Shown here: positions 24,419 through 33,506 of the stretch, in pieces
Position numbering within the stretch: position 1 is the stretch's first letter
Layout of the letters: each line of letters opens with the position of its first letter
Assembly (NCBI RefSeq): GCF_000429625.1
Contig: NZ_KE386928.1
Span: 39,913 to 103,912 of the forward strand
Direction: 5' to 3'
Source: Azospirillum halopraeferens DSM 3675
GTDB taxonomy: Bacteria; Pseudomonadota; Alphaproteobacteria; Azospirillales; Azospirillaceae
DNA: 64,000 nt
Translations under genes and position numbers: made by a program
Notes under the pieces: generated by a model
What the model saw: the letters and a program-made list of their open reading frames with translations, nothing else
Told to the model about the DNA's origin: nothing
Database searches by the model: none

Positions 24419-25648
24419 ATGACTCCTCGGACCGACACCCCGCGACGCCCGCTCTCCATCCTCCGGGAGTTCCTCCACACCGAGGCTTCCGGCGGGCTGC
24501 TGCTGCTGGCCGCGGCGGCGGCGGCGATCGTCGTGGCCAACTCGCCGCTGGCCGGCGGCTATTTCGGCCTGCTGCACACCTACGTCTTCGGCCTCAGCGT
24601 CGGCCACTGGATCAACGACGGCCTGATGGCCGTCTTCTTCCTGCTGGTCGGCCTGGAGATCAAGCGCGAGGTCCTGGACGGACAGCTCGCCACCTGGCCC
24701 CGCCGCGCCCTGCCGGGCATCGCCGCGGTCGGCGGCATGGTCGTGCCGGCCCTGATCTACGTGGCCTTCAACGGCGCCAACCCCGAGACGCTGCGCGGCT
24801 GGGCCGTGCCGGCGGCGACGGACATCGCCTTCGCGCTGGGCATCATCTCCCTGCTGGGCTCGCGGGTTCCGGCATCCCTGAAGATCTTCCTGGCCGCCCT
24901 GGCCATTCTCGACGATCTGGGCGCGGTGCTGATCATCGCCCTGTTCTACACGGCCGAGCTGTCGCTGCCGGCGCTGGGCCTGGCCGGTGCCGCCGTGGCG
25001 GTGCTGATCGCCATGAACCGGCTGGGGGTGGCGCGCCTTCTGCCCTACGCCGTGGTCGGCCTGGCCCTGTGGGGCTTCGTGCTGCAATCGGGCCTGCACG
25101 CCACGCTGGCCGGCGTGGTGCTGGCGCTGACCGTGCCGCTGCGCCCGGCGCCGGGTCGTCCCGACGATACCACCTCGCCGCTGCACCGGATGGAGCACAT
25201 CATCCACCCCTGGGTGGCCTTCGCCATCGTGCCGGTCTTCGGCTTCGCCAACGCCGGCGTGTCCTTCGGCGGGATCGACGCGTCGGTGGCGTTCGGCAGC
25301 GTGCCGCTGGGCATCGCGCTGGGCCTGTTCGTGGGCAAGCAGGTGGGCGTCTTCGCCACCTCGTGGCTGGCCATCCGCGCCGGTCTGGCCCAGCGCCCGG
25401 CCGGCGCCTCCTGGGCGCAGCTCTACGGCGTGTCGCTGCTGTGCGGCATCGGCTTCACCATGAGCCTGTTCATCGGCGCCCTGGCCTTCCCCACCTCGCC
25501 CGAACTGGGCGACGCGGTGAAGGTGGGCGTGCTGGCCGGATCGTTCGTGGCTGCCGGCGCCGGCTGGCTGGTCCTGCGCCTGGCCCGCAGCACCGCCGCC
25601 GAGCCCCTGGAGCAGGGCGAGCCGCAGCCGCAGAACGCGTCGGCCTGA
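24419..25648 (+). CDS. nhaA: Na+/H+ antiporter NhaA
   Basis: A 409-residue inner-membrane antiporter with the NhaA motifs VFFLLVGLEIKREVLDGQL, AATDIAFALGII and the ion-binding aspartate pair in ILDDLGAVLIIALFY, plus the late GIGFTMSLFIG. It exchanges two H+ for one Na+/Li+ in pH and sodium homeostasis. ATG is preceded by GGAGCC. No Na-responsive regulator is next to it. Confidence 0.97.
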   Translation: MTPRTDTPRRPLSILREFLHTEASGGLLLLAAAAAAIVVANSPLAGGYFGLLHTYVFGLSVGHWINDGLMAVFFLLVGLEIKREVLDGQLATWPRRALPGIAAVGGMVVPALIYVAFNGANPETLRGWAVPAATDIAFALGIISLLGSRVPASLKIFLAALAILDDLGAVLIIALFYTAELSLPALGLAGAAVAVLIAMNRLGVARLLPYAVVGLALWGFVLQSGLHATLAGVVLALTVPLRPAPGRPDDTTSPLHRMEHIIHPWVAFAIVPVFGFANAGVSFGGIDASVAFGSVPLGIALGLFVGKQVGVFATSWLAIRAGLAQRPAGASWAQLYGVSLLCGIGFTMSLFIGALAFPTSPELGDAVKVGVLAGSFVAAGAGWLVLRLARSTAAEPLEQGEPQPQNASA

Positions 25649-25668
25649 CCGGCGCACCGTCAGGGGCA

Positions 25669-25702
25669 GGGGAGGGGGTGCGAAACGCCGCACCTCCTCC
25701 CC
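25669..25702 (+). terminator. Probable hairpin terminator after nhaA
   Basis: Stem GGGGAGG-G-GGTGCG / CGCACC-T-CCTCCCC with one G-T pair and a short AAACGC loop. No T-run follows, so it may be a weak or rho-assisted terminator. Confidence 0.5.
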
Positions 25703-25779
25703 GTTACAGATCCGACAAAATCGTGTAAAATATGCCCGGTAGAGTGGTCCCGTCCGTGACAACGAGGGGGAGCGCTGCC

Positions 25780-26097
25780 ATGTCGTCTCCGACCGCATTC
25801 GGAGCTTCCGTGCATCATGACGGGGAGCGGGTCCGCTTCACCTGCCGCGGTCACCTGACCTACAGCAGTTGCGACGCGTTCCGTCCGCTGCTGGACGGGC
25901 TGGACGGCCCGCCGGGCCATGAGATCGTGGTCGATCTGGGGGAACTCAGCTTCCTCGACACCAACGGCCTGGGCATGCTGCTGATCCTGCGCGAGCACGC
26001 GCGGTCCAGGGGCCGCCGAATCGCCGTCGTCAACATCCCGCCGCGGGTGCTGCGCATGCTCGACCGCTCCGGCGGGCGGGCGCTGCTGATGGGATGA
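25780..26097 (+). CDS. STAS-domain anti-anti-sigma factor
   Basis: A 105-residue STAS protein with the phosphoserine-site region VVDLGELSFLDTNGLGMLL; the usual DSSG phosphoacceptor serine is replaced by DTNG, so a Thr may be phosphorylated. ATG at 25780 follows GAGGGGGAG. It is a SpoIIAA-like partner-switching protein, but no anti-sigma kinase is nearby. It is convergent with mutL. Confidence 0.88.
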   Translation: MSSPTAFGASVHHDGERVRFTCRGHLTYSSCDAFRPLLDGLDGPPGHEIVVDLGELSFLDTNGLGMLLILREHARSRGRRIAVVNIPPRVLRMLDRSGGRALLMG

Positions 26098-26112
26098 TGG
26101 GAGGATGCGGTT

Positions 26113-27960
26113 CTACCGCCGCCCGAACAGCTTCTCGATGTCGGCCAGCTTCAGTTCCACATAGGTGGGACGGCCGTGGTTGCATTGGCCGGAGTGGGGG
26201 GTGGCCTCCATCCGGCGCAGCAGGGCGTTCATCTCGTCGATGGTCAGGGACCGCCCGGCGCGGACCGAGCCGTGGCAGGCCATCGTGGCGCAGACCTCCT
26301 CCAGCCGCTCCTTGAGCGAGGGCGCATCGCCCAACTCGGCCAGCTCGTCCGCCAGATCGCGGACCAGCGCTGCGGCGTCGGCGCGCCCGAGCAGGGCCGG
26401 CACCTCGCGCACCACGACGCAGCCGGGGCCGAAGGGCTCCACCACCAGCCCCAGTTCGGCCAGTTCGGCGGCGCGGGCGGTCAGGCGGGCGGCGGAGGGC
26501 TCGTCCAGTTCCACCACCTCGGGGATCAGCAGGCCCTGGCGCTTGACGCCGCCGGCCAGCAGCGCGGCCTTCATGCGCTCGTAGACCAGGCGCTCGTGGG
26601 CGGCGTGCTGGTCGACGATGATGATGCCCGACTCCGTCTGCGCCACGATGTAGGTGTTGTGCACCTGGGCGCGCGCCGCCCCCAGCGGATGGTCGGCGCC
26701 GGGCGGCGGGGCACCGGCATCGGCACCGGCATCGGCGGTGTAGACGGGCGGCCGGGCGGCGGGGGCGGTGTCCAGCCCGGCCAGGGGCGCCTGGAAGGCG
26801 GAGGCCCGATCGGCCAGGCCGCGCGGCACCGCCGCGGACGCGGCGTAGACGGGTCCGCGGCCGTAGCCGCTCCACGGTGCTGCGGCAGCGGCAGCGGCCC
26901 CGCCGCCTTCCGGCCGCAGGGCGCCCAGCGTGGCGACGCCGACCGTGGTGGAGGCGCGGTGCCCGGCGCCGGCCAGGGCGTGCTTGAGCGCGCCGACGAT
27001 CAGGCCGCGCACCAGCCCGGTGTCGCGGAAGCGCACCTCCGCCTTGGCGGGATGGACGTTGACGTCGACCTCCAGCGGGTCGATCTCCAGGAACAGGGCC
27101 AGCAGCGGGTGGCGGTCGCGCGGCAGGAAATCGGCGTAGGCGCCGCGCACCGCACCGACCATCAGCTTGTCGCGCACCGGCCGGCCGTTGACGAACAAAT
27201 GCTGCTGGCGGGCCGTCGGGCGGTGCAGGGTCGGCAGGCCGATCCAGCCGGACAGCCGCACGCCCTCGCGCACCGCGTCCACCGGTACCGCGTTGTCCTG
27301 GAAGTCGCGGCCCATCAGGGTCCCCAGGCGGACGAGCCGGGCCTGTGCCGGCTCCCCCGACGCAGCCGACAGGCGCAGCAGCGACCGGCCGTCGTCGGCG
27401 AGCGTGAAGGCGACGCCGGGGTGCGCCATGGCCAGACGCTCCAGCGTGTCCTGGACGTGGTCCAGTTCGGTCCGATTGGCCTTGAGGAACTTGAGCCGCG
27501 CCGGCACGGCGGCGAACAGGTCGCGCACCTCCACCCGGGTGCCCGGTGCCAGTGCCGCCGGCTGCGGCCGCCCTTTGGCGCCGGCGTCGACGGTGAGGGA
27601 CCAGGCGCTGTCGGCGCCGCGCCGGCGGCTGGCGATGGTCAGCCGGCTCACCGCGCCGATGGACGGCAGGGCCTCGCCGCGGAAGCCCAGCGTGCGGATG
27701 TCCTGCAAGTCGTCGCCCGCCAGCTTCGACGTGGCGTGGCGCTCCACCGCCAGATCCAGCTCGTCCGGCTCCATGCCGCAGCCGTCGTCGGTGACCGCGA
27801 TCAGCGTCTTGCCGCCGTCGCGCACCACCACGTCGACGCGGGTGGCGCCGGCGTCCAGGGCGTTCTCCACCAGTTCCTTGACGGCGGCGGCGGGGCGTTC
27901 GACCACCTCGCCGGCGGCGATGCGGTTGACCAGGGTGTCGGGCAGGCGGCGGATCGGCAT
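26113..27960 (-). CDS. mutL: DNA mismatch repair protein MutL
   Basis: A 615-residue MutL. GHKL ATPase motifs occupy the N-terminus (MPIRRLPDTLVNRIAAGEVV, ELVENALDAGA, VTDDGCGM, RHATSKL, TLGFRGEALPSI). The transducer domain ends near residue 330, followed by an Ala/Gly/Pro-rich linker and a C-terminal dimerisation domain (IVDQHAAHERLVYE, HGRPTYVEL). It carries the CHGS and HGRPT elements; DQHAAHERL resembles the DQHAxxER site without a full endonuclease motif set. It couples MutS recognition to strand removal. The start is set by the family N-terminus. Confidence 0.96.
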   Translation of the reverse strand: MPIRRLPDTLVNRIAAGEVVERPAAAVKELVENALDAGATRVDVVVRDGGKTLIAVTDDGCGMEPDELDLAVERHATSKLAGDDLQDIRTLGFRGEALPSIGAVSRLTIASRRRGADSAWSLTVDAGAKGRPQPAALAPGTRVEVRDLFAAVPARLKFLKANRTELDHVQDTLERLAMAHPGVAFTLADDGRSLLRLSAASGEPAQARLVRLGTLMGRDFQDNAVPVDAVREGVRLSGWIGLPTLHRPTARQQHLFVNGRPVRDKLMVGAVRGAYADFLPRDRHPLLALFLEIDPLEVDVNVHPAKAEVRFRDTGLVRGLIVGALKHALAGAGHRASTTVGVATLGALRPEGGGAAAAAAAPWSGYGRGPVYAASAAVPRGLADRASAFQAPLAGLDTAPAARPPVYTADAGADAGAPPPGADHPLGAARAQVHNTYIVAQTESGIIIVDQHAAHERLVYERMKAALLAGGVKRQGLLIPEVVELDEPSAARLTARAAELAELGLVVEPFGPGCVVVREVPALLGRADAAALVRDLADELAELGDAPSLKERLEEVCATMACHGSVRAGRSLTIDEMNALLRRMEATPHSGQCNHGRPTYVELKLADIEKLFGRR

Positions 27961-28088
27961 GGGCCGAATATAGTGGGCCGCGGGGTGCGGCGCCACCGGG
28001 GGAGCAGGCGTCCGCCGAACCGGCCTTTCCCGGTGGCGATGGGGCCTGTAGGTTACATAAACGGGCACAACGGGTCGTGGTGGGGCCG

Positions 28089-28409
28089 ATGTCGCGCGCT
28101 GTTGTCCTCAGCGGGGACGAACTGGAGGCGCTGAAGAGGCTGGGCTACCGGATCCGTCTGGCGCGGCTGCGCCGGAACCTGACCATGGACGAGGTGGCGG
28201 AGCGCGCCGGGACGACCCGCAAGTCGATCGGCGCGCCGGAGACCGGACGCGAGACGGTGGGGCTGGCGCTGCTCGTCCGGGTGATGGCGATCCTCGGCTA
28301 CCGGGATCGCATCGCGCACCTGCCGGAGAGCGATCCCATCGGCGAGGACCCGGAGAGCGTCCACGGCAGGAAGCGGGCAGGGGGCGTGAGCGGTGTGGCG
28401 GATGTCTAA
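28089..28409 (+). CDS. XRE/HipB-like helix-turn-helix protein without a HipA partner
   Basis: A 106-residue protein with one Cro/C1-type HTH (LGYRIRLARLRRNLTMDEVA, RAGTTRKSIGAPETG) and a C-terminal tail (IAHLPESDPIGED) typical of antitoxins that precede hipA. No hipA follows; the 124-bp repeat abuts its stop codon and pgi follows on the other strand. It may be an orphan remnant of a toxin-antitoxin module or a stand-alone regulator. Confidence 0.75.
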   Translation: MSRAVVLSGDELEALKRLGYRIRLARLRRNLTMDEVAERAGTTRKSIGAPETGRETVGLALLVRVMAILGYRDRIAHLPESDPIGEDPESVHGRKRAGGVSGVADV

Positions 28410-28532
28410 TACCGGGTTCGGTAAGTCCTGACGTCCGAACCCGGTATCGGCCGCGACGGCGGCCGCGGCCCGATAGGGCCGAAGCCTGCGTGGCGTTTGA
28501 ACGCAGCGGTCAGGATTTTCCTGACCGCGTAT
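28409..28532 (+). repeat. 124-bp interspersed repeat, copy A
   Basis: This element matches 41699-41822 in the opposite orientation at 120 of 124 positions. It contains a perfect 13-bp hairpin (ATACCGGGTTCGG / CCGAACCCGGTAT), a GC-rich middle and a 10-bp hairpin near its right end (GCGGTCAGGA / TCCTGACCGC). The outer ends form imperfect terminal inverted repeats (9 of 13 matches). It is non-coding and MITE- or REP-like, and sits between the HTH gene and pgi as a possible bidirectional terminator. Confidence 0.9.
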
Positions 28533-28545
28533 AAGGTCGGCCGGA

Positions 28546-30189
28546 TCACCGGTGGTTGCGGTACCAGGCGATCAGGCCGTTGGTGGAGACGTCGTGGGCC
28601 GGGGCCGGGGTGGGGCCGTCCTGGAGTTCGGGCAGGATGCGGTTGGCGAGCTGCTTGCCCAGTTCCACCCCCCACTGGTCGAAGGAGTTGATGTTCCACA
28701 CGATGCCCTGGACGAACACCTTGTGCTCGTATAGCGCGATCAGGGCGCCCAGCGTGCGCGGGTCCAGGCTGCGGACCAGCAGGGTGTTGGTGGGGACGTT
28801 GCCGGGGAAGACGCGGTGGGGCACCAGCGCCTCGATCGCCGCCGCCGGCGTGCCGGAGCCGGCCATCTCCGCCCGCACCTCGTCGGCGGTCTTGCCGCGC
28901 ATCAGCGCCTCGGGCTGGGCGAAGACGTTGGACAGGAGGATGCGGTGGTGGTCGCCCACCGGGTTGTGGGTCTGCGCCGCGGCGATGAAGTCGCAGGGGA
29001 TCAGTCCGGTCCCCTGGTGGATGAGCTGGTAGAAGGCGTGCTGCCCGTTGGTGCCGGGTTCACCGAACACCACGGGACCGGTGGCGTAGTCGACCGGTTC
29101 GCCCCCGCGGTCGGTGCGCTTGCCGTTGCTCTCCATGTCGAGCTGCTGGAGATAGGCGGGGAAACGGTGCAGGTACTGGTCGTAGGGCAGCACGGCGTGC
29201 GCCCCCGCCCCCCAGAAATTGACGTACCAGACGCCGAGCATCCCCAGCAGGATGGGCAGGTTGCGCTCCGGCGGGGCGGTGCGGAAATGCTCGTCCATGG
29301 CGTGGGCGCCGTCCAGCAGCTCCTCGAACCGGTCGAAGCCGATGCCGAGGGCAATGGGCAGCCCGATGGCCGACCACAGGGAATAGCGCCCGCCCACCCA
29401 GTCCCAGAACCCGAACATGTTCTCCGGGTCGATGCCGAAGGCGCGCACCGCCGCTTCGTTGGTGGAGACGGCGACGAAATGGCGGGCGATGTGCGCCTCG
29501 TCGCCGGCCGTTTCCAGGAACCAGCGCCGGGCGGTGTGGGCGTTGGTCAGCGTTTCCTGTGTGGTGAAGGTCTTGGACGCGACGATGAACAGGGTGGTTT
29601 CCGGGTCCAGCCAGTCCAGGGTTTCCCGGATGTGGGTGCCGTCCACGTTGGAGACGAAGTGGAAGGCGATCTCCGGATGCAGGAAGGGGGTCAGCGCCTC
29701 GGTCACCATGACCGGGCCGAGGTCGGAGCCGCCGATCCCGATGTTCACCACGTCGGTGATCTGCTGCCCGGTGTAGCCGGTCCACGCCCCCTCGCGCACC
29801 CGCTTGACGAAATGCTCCATGCGCTTCAGCACGCCCCGGACGTCGGGCATCACGTCGCGGCCGTCCACCGGGACCGCCCGGTCGGAGCGGTTGCGCAGCG
29901 CCGTGTGCAGCACCGCGCGGTCCTCGGTGACGTTGATCCGTTCACCCGCGAACATCCGGTCGCGCCAGCCCGCCACGTCCTGCTGCCGGGCCAGATCGAC
30001 CAGCAGGTCGACCGTCTCGCCGGTGATGCGGTTCTTGGAGTAATCCAGCAGGATGCCCGCCGCCTCCAGCGAGAACCGGTCGAACCGTCCGGGGTCGGCG
30101 GCGAACAGGTCGCGCATGTGCACGCCCTCCATGGCCGCACGGTGACGGTTCAGGGCCTGCCAGGCGGGAGACTCGGTGAGCGCGGACAT
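28546..30189 (-). CDS. pgi: Glucose-6-phosphate isomerase
   Basis: A 547-residue Pgi of the normal proteobacterial length, with the phosphosugar-binding motifs VVNIGIGGSDLGPVMV and ASKTFTTQETLTNA, and the late GVELGKQLA signature. It interconverts glucose-6-phosphate and fructose-6-phosphate in the cytoplasm. ATG at 30189 is preceded by GGAGAG; an in-frame GTG five codons upstream is the alternative. Confidence 0.97.
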   Translation of the reverse strand: MSALTESPAWQALNRHRAAMEGVHMRDLFAADPGRFDRFSLEAAGILLDYSKNRITGETVDLLVDLARQQDVAGWRDRMFAGERINVTEDRAVLHTALRNRSDRAVPVDGRDVMPDVRGVLKRMEHFVKRVREGAWTGYTGQQITDVVNIGIGGSDLGPVMVTEALTPFLHPEIAFHFVSNVDGTHIRETLDWLDPETTLFIVASKTFTTQETLTNAHTARRWFLETAGDEAHIARHFVAVSTNEAAVRAFGIDPENMFGFWDWVGGRYSLWSAIGLPIALGIGFDRFEELLDGAHAMDEHFRTAPPERNLPILLGMLGVWYVNFWGAGAHAVLPYDQYLHRFPAYLQQLDMESNGKRTDRGGEPVDYATGPVVFGEPGTNGQHAFYQLIHQGTGLIPCDFIAAAQTHNPVGDHHRILLSNVFAQPEALMRGKTADEVRAEMAGSGTPAAAIEALVPHRVFPGNVPTNTLLVRSLDPRTLGALIALYEHKVFVQGIVWNINSFDQWGVELGKQLANRILPELQDGPTPAPAHDVSTNGLIAWYRNHR

Positions 30190-30229
30190 GGGGAAGCTCT
30201 CCACGGCGGATCGACGGGGGTGGATGGGC

Positions 30230-30505
30230 TCAAAGGAGCTTGACGAGTGCGGCGATCAGGGCTGCCTGGCCCAGCAGCAGCGGCACCATCCAGCGCAGCA
30301 GATCGCTCTTGGCATCGGCGATGCTGGTGGCGATGCGGCCGTCCAGGCGCGCCTCCATGGCGCTGAGATCGGACTTGGTCGGCAACTCGGCACCGGTCAT
30401 GGCCTCGGCCAGCGCCGAGGCCGCCGTTCGCGCCTGTTCGGGCGTGAAACCGCCCGCCTGGAGGCGTTCGGCAAGCTTGAGGGTGTCGAACGGGATGGTG
30501 GTCAT
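30230..30505 (-). CDS. DUF1640 (CCDC90-like) coiled-coil membrane protein
   Basis: A 91-residue protein: FDTLKLAERLQAGGFTPEQA, a short coiled coil (MEARLDGRIATSIADAKSDL) and a C-terminal transmembrane helix (WMVPLLLGQAALIAALVKLL). This is the DUF1640 layout related to mitochondrial MCUR1/CCDC90. Function in bacteria is unknown. Such short genes are common and multi-copy in Rhodospirillales. Confidence 0.8.
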   Translation of the reverse strand: MTTIPFDTLKLAERLQAGGFTPEQARTAASALAEAMTGAELPTKSDLSAMEARLDGRIATSIADAKSDLLRWMVPLLLGQAALIAALVKLL

Positions 30506-30607
30506 CGCCCTCGCCGGTCTGCTCGTCGGTGAACGATCCGCAGTCTAACACGTTCCACCGCGCTTGCCTCGCCTGCGGTGTTGCGACGCAGACCGGGTCC
30601 GGGCCTA

Positions 30608-31954
30608 TCAGCTTCCCCCGTCCGGCGCCCGCGTCGGTGTGACGCCTTCGGGGCGGCCGACCAGGACGGTCAGCAGGCGGGCAGGGTCGAGCAGGCGGCG
30701 GGCGACGCGCTGCACGTCCTCGGCGGTGACCGCGTTGATGTAGGAATCCCGGTTGGCCAGATAGTCGATGCCCAGCTCGTCGCGCTTCACCTGCAACAGG
30801 ATGCGGGCGATGGCCGAGGTCGAGGAGAATTGCAGCGGGAAGGAGCCGGTCAGGTAGGTCTTGGCGTCGGCCAGTTCCTCGGCGGTGATGCCGTTCTCGG
30901 CCATGCGCTGCCATTCCCCGCGCATGATGGCCAGCGCCTCGCCGGCGTTGGCGTTGGCGGTGGAGCCGCCGGCCATGATCAGGGCACTGCCTTCCATGGG
31001 CACCAGATAGCTGTAGACGCCGTAGCTGAGGCCGCGCTTCTCGCGCACCTCCACCATCAGGCGCGAGCCGAAGCCGCCGCCGCCCAGCACGTAGTTCATG
31101 ACCGTCGCCGCGTACCAGTCGGGGTCGGAGCGCTTGAGCCCCTGCTGGCCCATGAGCATGACGGTCTGGGCGGTCGGCCGTTGGATCACCAGGGTCTCGC
31201 CGCCGCCGGCGGGGGTCACCTCCGCCGCCTGTGCCGCCGCCGCCCGTTCCGGCAGGGCTCCGAACACGGCGTCGAGGGCGCCGGCCAGCTCCTCCGGCGT
31301 GAGGGCGCCGGCGGCGGCGACCACCAGCCGGTCGCGCGCCAGCTGGTTGCGCACGAACGCGCGCAGGTCGTCGGGCGTGATGGCGGCCAGGCTGTCGGGC
31401 GTGCCCCGCACCTCCCGGCCGTAGGGGTGGTCGGGGAAGGCGGCGGTGGAGAAGGCGCGCCGGGCGACGTGGTCGGGGTTCGCCTCGTCGCGCTGCAGGC
31501 TGGTGAGGATCGAGGTGCGGATGCGGTCCACCGCGTCGGCATCGAAGCGCGGCTCCGCCATGGACAGCCGCGCCAGCTCGAATGCCCGGCCGCGGGCGTC
31601 GCGCAGGGTGCGCAGGCTGCCCGAGAAGGCGTCGCGCCCGGCGCCGTAGCTGAGCGAGATGGCATCGTCCTGGAGCAGACCCTGGAACGCCTGCGCATCG
31701 TGGGGGCCGGCCCCTTCGTCCATGGTGGACGCCGCCAGGTTGGCCAGACCGTCCTTGCCGGCCGGCTCAAGCCCCCCGACGCCGCGGAACGCCCATTCCA
31801 GGGCGATCACCGGCGTCTTGTGGTCCTCGATCAGCCAGGCTTCGATCCCGCCGGGGCTGACGACGCGCTGCACCTCCACGGCGCGCGCCGGCAGCGTCCA
31901 CGCGATCAGCACCAGCAGGACGGCGCCGGCGGTGCGTGCGAAGCGGTGGGACAT
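30608..31954 (-). CDS. M16 family peptidase-like protein, non-catalytic partner
   Basis: A 448-residue M16 (insulinase) homologue with a Sec signal (residues 1-25, cleavage after ARA). The HxxEH zinc motif is absent: the equivalent region reads GLANLAASTMDEG. The second-subunit signature RGLSYGVYSYLVPM and the GGGGFGSRLM motif are present. It is probably the structural half of a periplasmic two-subunit peptidase. It starts one base after the stop of the zinc-containing M16 gene, which supports a heterodimer. Confidence 0.88.
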   Translation of the reverse strand: MSHRFARTAGAVLLVLIAWTLPARAVEVQRVVSPGGIEAWLIEDHKTPVIALEWAFRGVGGLEPAGKDGLANLAASTMDEGAGPHDAQAFQGLLQDDAISLSYGAGRDAFSGSLRTLRDARGRAFELARLSMAEPRFDADAVDRIRTSILTSLQRDEANPDHVARRAFSTAAFPDHPYGREVRGTPDSLAAITPDDLRAFVRNQLARDRLVVAAAGALTPEELAGALDAVFGALPERAAAAQAAEVTPAGGGETLVIQRPTAQTVMLMGQQGLKRSDPDWYAATVMNYVLGGGGFGSRLMVEVREKRGLSYGVYSYLVPMEGSALIMAGGSTANANAGEALAIMRGEWQRMAENGITAEELADAKTYLTGSFPLQFSSTSAIARILLQVKRDELGIDYLANRDSYINAVTAEDVQRVARRLLDPARLLTVLVGRPEGVTPTRAPDGGS

Positions 31955-31955
31955 C

Positions 31956-33401
31956 TCAGCTCCCCCTGTCCGGGTCCGGCAGCAGCAGGCCGGTGACGTG
32001 GTTGGTCTGGCCGAGCACGACGCGCGCCGCCGCCTCGACCTGTTCACGGGTGACGGCGGCGATGCGCACCGGCCAGGACTCCACGTCGTCGATGGTCTGT
32101 CCGGTGGTCAGTGCCGTGCCGAGCGCCATGGCGGGGCCGGTCAGGCTGTCGCGGGCGTACGCCGCCTCGGCCAGCATCCGCTTGCGGGCGGTGGCGACCT
32201 CCTCCTCGGTGACGCCGTCCTCCAGCAGCAGGCGCACCTGCTCCAGCAGAGCCGCCTCCAGCTCGTCCATGGTGGTGCCGGGGGCCGGGGAGCCGCCCAT
32301 GTGCAGCGCCGTGCGGTCCCACGAGGAGGCGCCGTAGCCCATCCAGGCGCCGGTGGCGATGCGCTGCTCCGCCACCAGGGCGCGGTAGAGGCGCCCGGTG
32401 GCGCCGCCGCTCATGATCTCGCTCAGCACCTGCAGGGCATAGGCGTGCCCGTCCGGGTCCACCCGGTAGGAGGGGGCGATCCAGGCGCGCCGCCACGAGG
32501 GCATGCGCACCTCCGGGTCCTGCAGGATGACGCGCCGCGCCGCGCTGATGGGCGGCTCCTCGACGCGCACGCGCTCCGGCACCGGGCGGGCCGGGATGGC
32601 GCCGTAGTGCTTCTCCGCCAGGGGCTTCAGCTCCTCGGCGGTGATGTCGCCGGCGACCACCAGGACGGCGTTGTTGGGGGTGTACCAGGTGCGGTAGAAG
32701 TCCTCCGCCTGCTCGCGGGTGAAGCGGGCGATTTCCGACATCCAGCCGATCACCGGCGTGCCGTAGGGGTGGTGGACGAAGAGGGTGGCGTTAAACTGCT
32801 CCCCCAGCCGGTCCGCCGGCTCGTTCTCGGTGCGCTGGCGGCGCTCTTCCATGACCACGCTGCGCTCGGGGTAGACCTCGGCGTCGGTCAGCCGCAGGTT
32901 GGCCATGCGGTCCGCTTCCATGGACATCACCAGTTCCAGCCGGTCGCGCGCCACGTTCTGGAAATAGGCGGTGTAGTCGTAGGAGGTGAAGGCGTTGTCC
33001 CGCCCGCCGTTGCGGGCGACGGTGCGGCTGAACTCGCCCGGCGCCAGCCGCTCGGTGCCCTTGAACATCAGGTGTTCCAGGAAATGGGCGATCCCCGACA
33101 GGCCGAGCGGCTCGTCGGCCGCTCCGACCCGGTACCACACCATGTGGGTGACCACCGGAACCCGGTTGTTGGTCACCACCACCACCTGCAGCCCGTTGTC
33201 CAGGGTGAAGGTCTCGGGGAAGAACACCCCCTTTTCCACCGGGGCGACGGCGGGGGCGGCGATCTCCGGGGCCGCCGTGTCGGCGGCAGCGGCGGGGAAG
33301 GGGGCCAGCGGGGCCAGCAACAGGGCGAGGGCACCCGCCACGGCAATCCGGCGCTGGGCCCGGCCCGTGGCCCGGCGGGCGGTGCGGGGGACGGCGAACA
33401 T
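31956..33401 (-). CDS. M16 family zinc metallopeptidase, catalytic subunit
   Basis: A 481-residue M16 protein with a signal peptide (residues about 12-39, ending PAAAA), the zinc site HFLEHLMFKG, a downstream Glu in VVMEERRQRTENEP and the HHPYGTPVIGW region. It resembles PqqL/processing-peptidase beta subunits and would degrade or process peptides in the periplasm with its neighbour. Substrates are unknown. ATG matches the start of the signal sequence. Confidence 0.92.
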   Translation of the reverse strand: MFAVPRTARRATGRAQRRIAVAGALALLLAPLAPFPAAAADTAAPEIAAPAVAPVEKGVFFPETFTLDNGLQVVVVTNNRVPVVTHMVWYRVGAADEPLGLSGIAHFLEHLMFKGTERLAPGEFSRTVARNGGRDNAFTSYDYTAYFQNVARDRLELVMSMEADRMANLRLTDAEVYPERSVVMEERRQRTENEPADRLGEQFNATLFVHHPYGTPVIGWMSEIARFTREQAEDFYRTWYTPNNAVLVVAGDITAEELKPLAEKHYGAIPARPVPERVRVEEPPISAARRVILQDPEVRMPSWRRAWIAPSYRVDPDGHAYALQVLSEIMSGGATGRLYRALVAEQRIATGAWMGYGASSWDRTALHMGGSPAPGTTMDELEAALLEQVRLLLEDGVTEEEVATARKRMLAEAAYARDSLTGPAMALGTALTTGQTIDDVESWPVRIAAVTREQVEAAARVVLGQTNHVTGLLLPDPDRGS

Positions 33402-33457
33402 CGGTGGACGGACTCCCGGATTCTTGGGCCGCGCGCGAACGGCGAGACCGGAACGCA

Positions 33458-33486
33458 AAAGGGGCGCCCCGGCGGGGCGCCCCTTT
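33458..33486. terminator. Bidirectional terminator between the bamF-like and M16 genes
   Basis: A perfect 13-bp stem AAAGGGGCGCCCC / GGGGCGCCCCTTT with a 3-base loop. On the minus strand it is followed by TTTTGC, so it ends the bamF-like transcript before the M16 operon. Confidence 0.85.
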
Positions 33487-33506
33487 ATACTGGGTGCGGC
33501 GTCGGC

